A stretch of 6,911 nt of DNA, taken from assembly GCF_024699075.1 (NCBI RefSeq), contig NZ_JAILQF010000178.1, positions 1 through 6,911 on the forward strand, given 5' to 3'. The notes under the pieces were generated by a model, which was not told where the DNA came from, did no database searches, and worked only from the letters and a program-made list of their open reading frames with translations. A program made the position numbers and the translations under genes. Shown in pieces: positions 6,332 to 6,911 of this stretch. The stretch is from Butyrivibrio sp. (GTDB taxonomy: Bacteria; Bacillota_A; Clostridia; Lachnospirales; Lachnospiraceae). Position 1 is the first letter of the stretch, and each line of letters begins with the position of its first letter.

Positions 6332-6911
6332 TTATTTTGCTGGAAACATGTTCTGCAACATATATTTCTTAACATCCTTTAATTCATCACACTTACGCTG
6401 ATGAAGGGTGATAAGGTTGTCGAGGTCTCTAAAAAATCCAGCAATCTTCTTCTGCTCACCATATGAAGTTACATCCACAACAAATTCCTGTATCTCAGAC
6501 GCAAGGATATGTTTAATGGTATTACCTGTTGTGATGTTTTCTATTTTCTTTTTTGACTTGGTTGTCTGGTACTGATAATTCAAAAAATAAGGTTCTATTT
6601 CAGCCTTCGGATTTCTGAACATAATAAGCGCATGAGCTGCTGAACAGTCCAGTTCTTCTGGGATTACAGCTGCATGACCAACGTGTCCAGATTGAACCAT
6701 AACCATATCGCCAGTATGTAACCACTTATCTTTTTGCTTCTCATAAAACTCATCGTTAATAAACACTTCGGTGTTATGGTTTATCTGTCCATCCTTTATA
6801 TTATTGGATTCAAGATAAAAATGTCCCTCTTCAACATAATATGGAGTAGCAGTTCCAACGAAGGCATTTCCAATGTCTTTGTATATATCCGATAGCTTAC
6901 GCTGTTCCCAA
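6332..6911 (-). CDS. hsdS: hsdS cassette B, expressed-type half-specificity subunit with C-terminal tail (5' end at 164 by circular closure)
   Basis: This carries one recognition domain plus the normal HsdS C-terminus. Within the window it opens at WEQRKLSDIYKDIGNAF (TGG at 6908-6910) and continues GHFYLESNNIKDGQ and GDMVMVQSGHVGHAAVI. It then reaches [20 protein letters not shown], and QRKCDELKDVKKYMLQNMFP with a TAA at 6332-6334. Only this cassette has the CDELKDVKKYMLQNMFP helix, the part of HsdS that normally packs against HsdM and the central coiled coil. Across the circular join the ATG is at 162-164, giving 200 residues, half a usual HsdS (about 400). A GTG at 6764-6766 lies in frame but would cut away the front of the domain. 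It may act as one of two S halves or, as known for truncated EcoR124I/EcoDXXI S proteins, as a homodimer. It precedes hsdR by 42 bp. Confidence 0.85.
   Translation of the reverse strand, partial: WEQRKLSDIYKDIGNAFVGTATPYYVEEGHFYLESNNIKDGQINHNTEVFINDEFYEKQKDKWLHTGDMVMVQSGHVGHAAVIPEELDCSAAHALIMFRNPKAEIEPYFLNYQYQTTKSKKKIENITTGNTIKHILASEIQEFVVDVTSYGEQKKIAGFFRDLDNLITLHQRKCDELKDVKKYMLQNMFPAK
6392..6424 (-). repeat. Recombination repeat R2, cassette B copy next to the expressed tail
   Basis: The 22-bp core (6400-6421) is identical to C, D and E but inverted relative to them. It is the key acceptor: exchange here would join another recognition domain to the CDELKDVKK tail and hsdR. Confidence 0.85.
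6771..6911. repeat. Terminal direct repeat, right copy
   Basis: Identical to bases 1-141. Here the same sequence is read as the front of recognition domain B and joins the rest of the gene at 6770, so this copy shows the true continuation of the domain, while the left copy shows what lies upstream of its R1 (the ATG and cassette A). Confidence 0.95.
6896..6911 (-). repeat. Recombination repeat R1, cassette B copy (right end)
   Basis: Minus-strand TTGGGAACAGCGTAAG ending exactly at the window edge. It is the same site as 126-141 if the molecule or contig is circular. Confidence 0.85.

Noticed and set aside
1..6911. Small plasmid
   Set aside because: The closed ends suggest a circle, but no replication, mobilisation or partition gene and no iteron-type origin were found; nearly all of the sequence is accounted for by the restriction locus.
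1..6911. Genuine duplication of the B domain start in the chromosome
   Set aside because: The two copies are identical and end exactly at both window edges, which a natural duplication would not do; an assembly overlap explains it better.

Overview
The window is an AT-rich locus with purine-rich Shine-Dalgarno sites, which suggests a low-GC Firmicute. The HsdS linker wording ([11 protein letters not shown]...CDELKDVKKYMLQNMFP) is like that of gut Clostridia/Lachnospiraceae; this placement is an inference from style, not a proof. The content is one coherent system: a type I restriction-modification specificity shuffler. It holds five different HsdS target-recognition domains (called A to E here), one tyrosine recombinase and one full-length HsdR. 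There is no HsdM.

Layout. Cassette A lies on the minus strand (145-672). After a 59-bp spacer, cassettes C (734-1249), D (1300-1776) and E (1785-2306) run head to tail on the plus strand, followed by the recombinase (2333-3268). A bidirectional hairpin terminator (3292-3327) separates the recombinase from the convergent hsdR (3335-6289, minus). Just upstream of hsdR, in the same direction, is cassette B (from 6911 down to 6332), the only cassette that carries the normal HsdS C-terminal tail.

The first 141 bases are identical to the last 141 (1-141 = 6771-6911). The sequence therefore closes on itself as a 6770-bp circle, and B's start codon is found at 162-164, at the other end of the window. 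An exact terminal overlap of this kind is what a k-mer assembler emits for a looped contig. Either the molecule is really circular (for example an excised recombination product), or the assembly graph closed on itself across a locus that is rearranging in the population.

How it works. Every cassette begins at the same 16-bp repeat R1 (TTGGGAACAGCGTAAG, encoding WEQRK) and ends at a second repeat R2 (about 22-30 bp, encoding DNLITLHQR). A and B point one way and C, D and E the other, so the repeats are inverted substrates on which the adjacent recombinase can act. Only B has an in-frame ATG and a complete tail; A, C, D and E lack a convincing start and stop within a few codons of R2, so they look like silent stores. 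Recombination at R1 or R2 would place a different recognition domain in front of the tail and hsdR, changing the DNA sequence that is methylated and restricted. HsdM, needed for either activity, must be supplied from outside the window.
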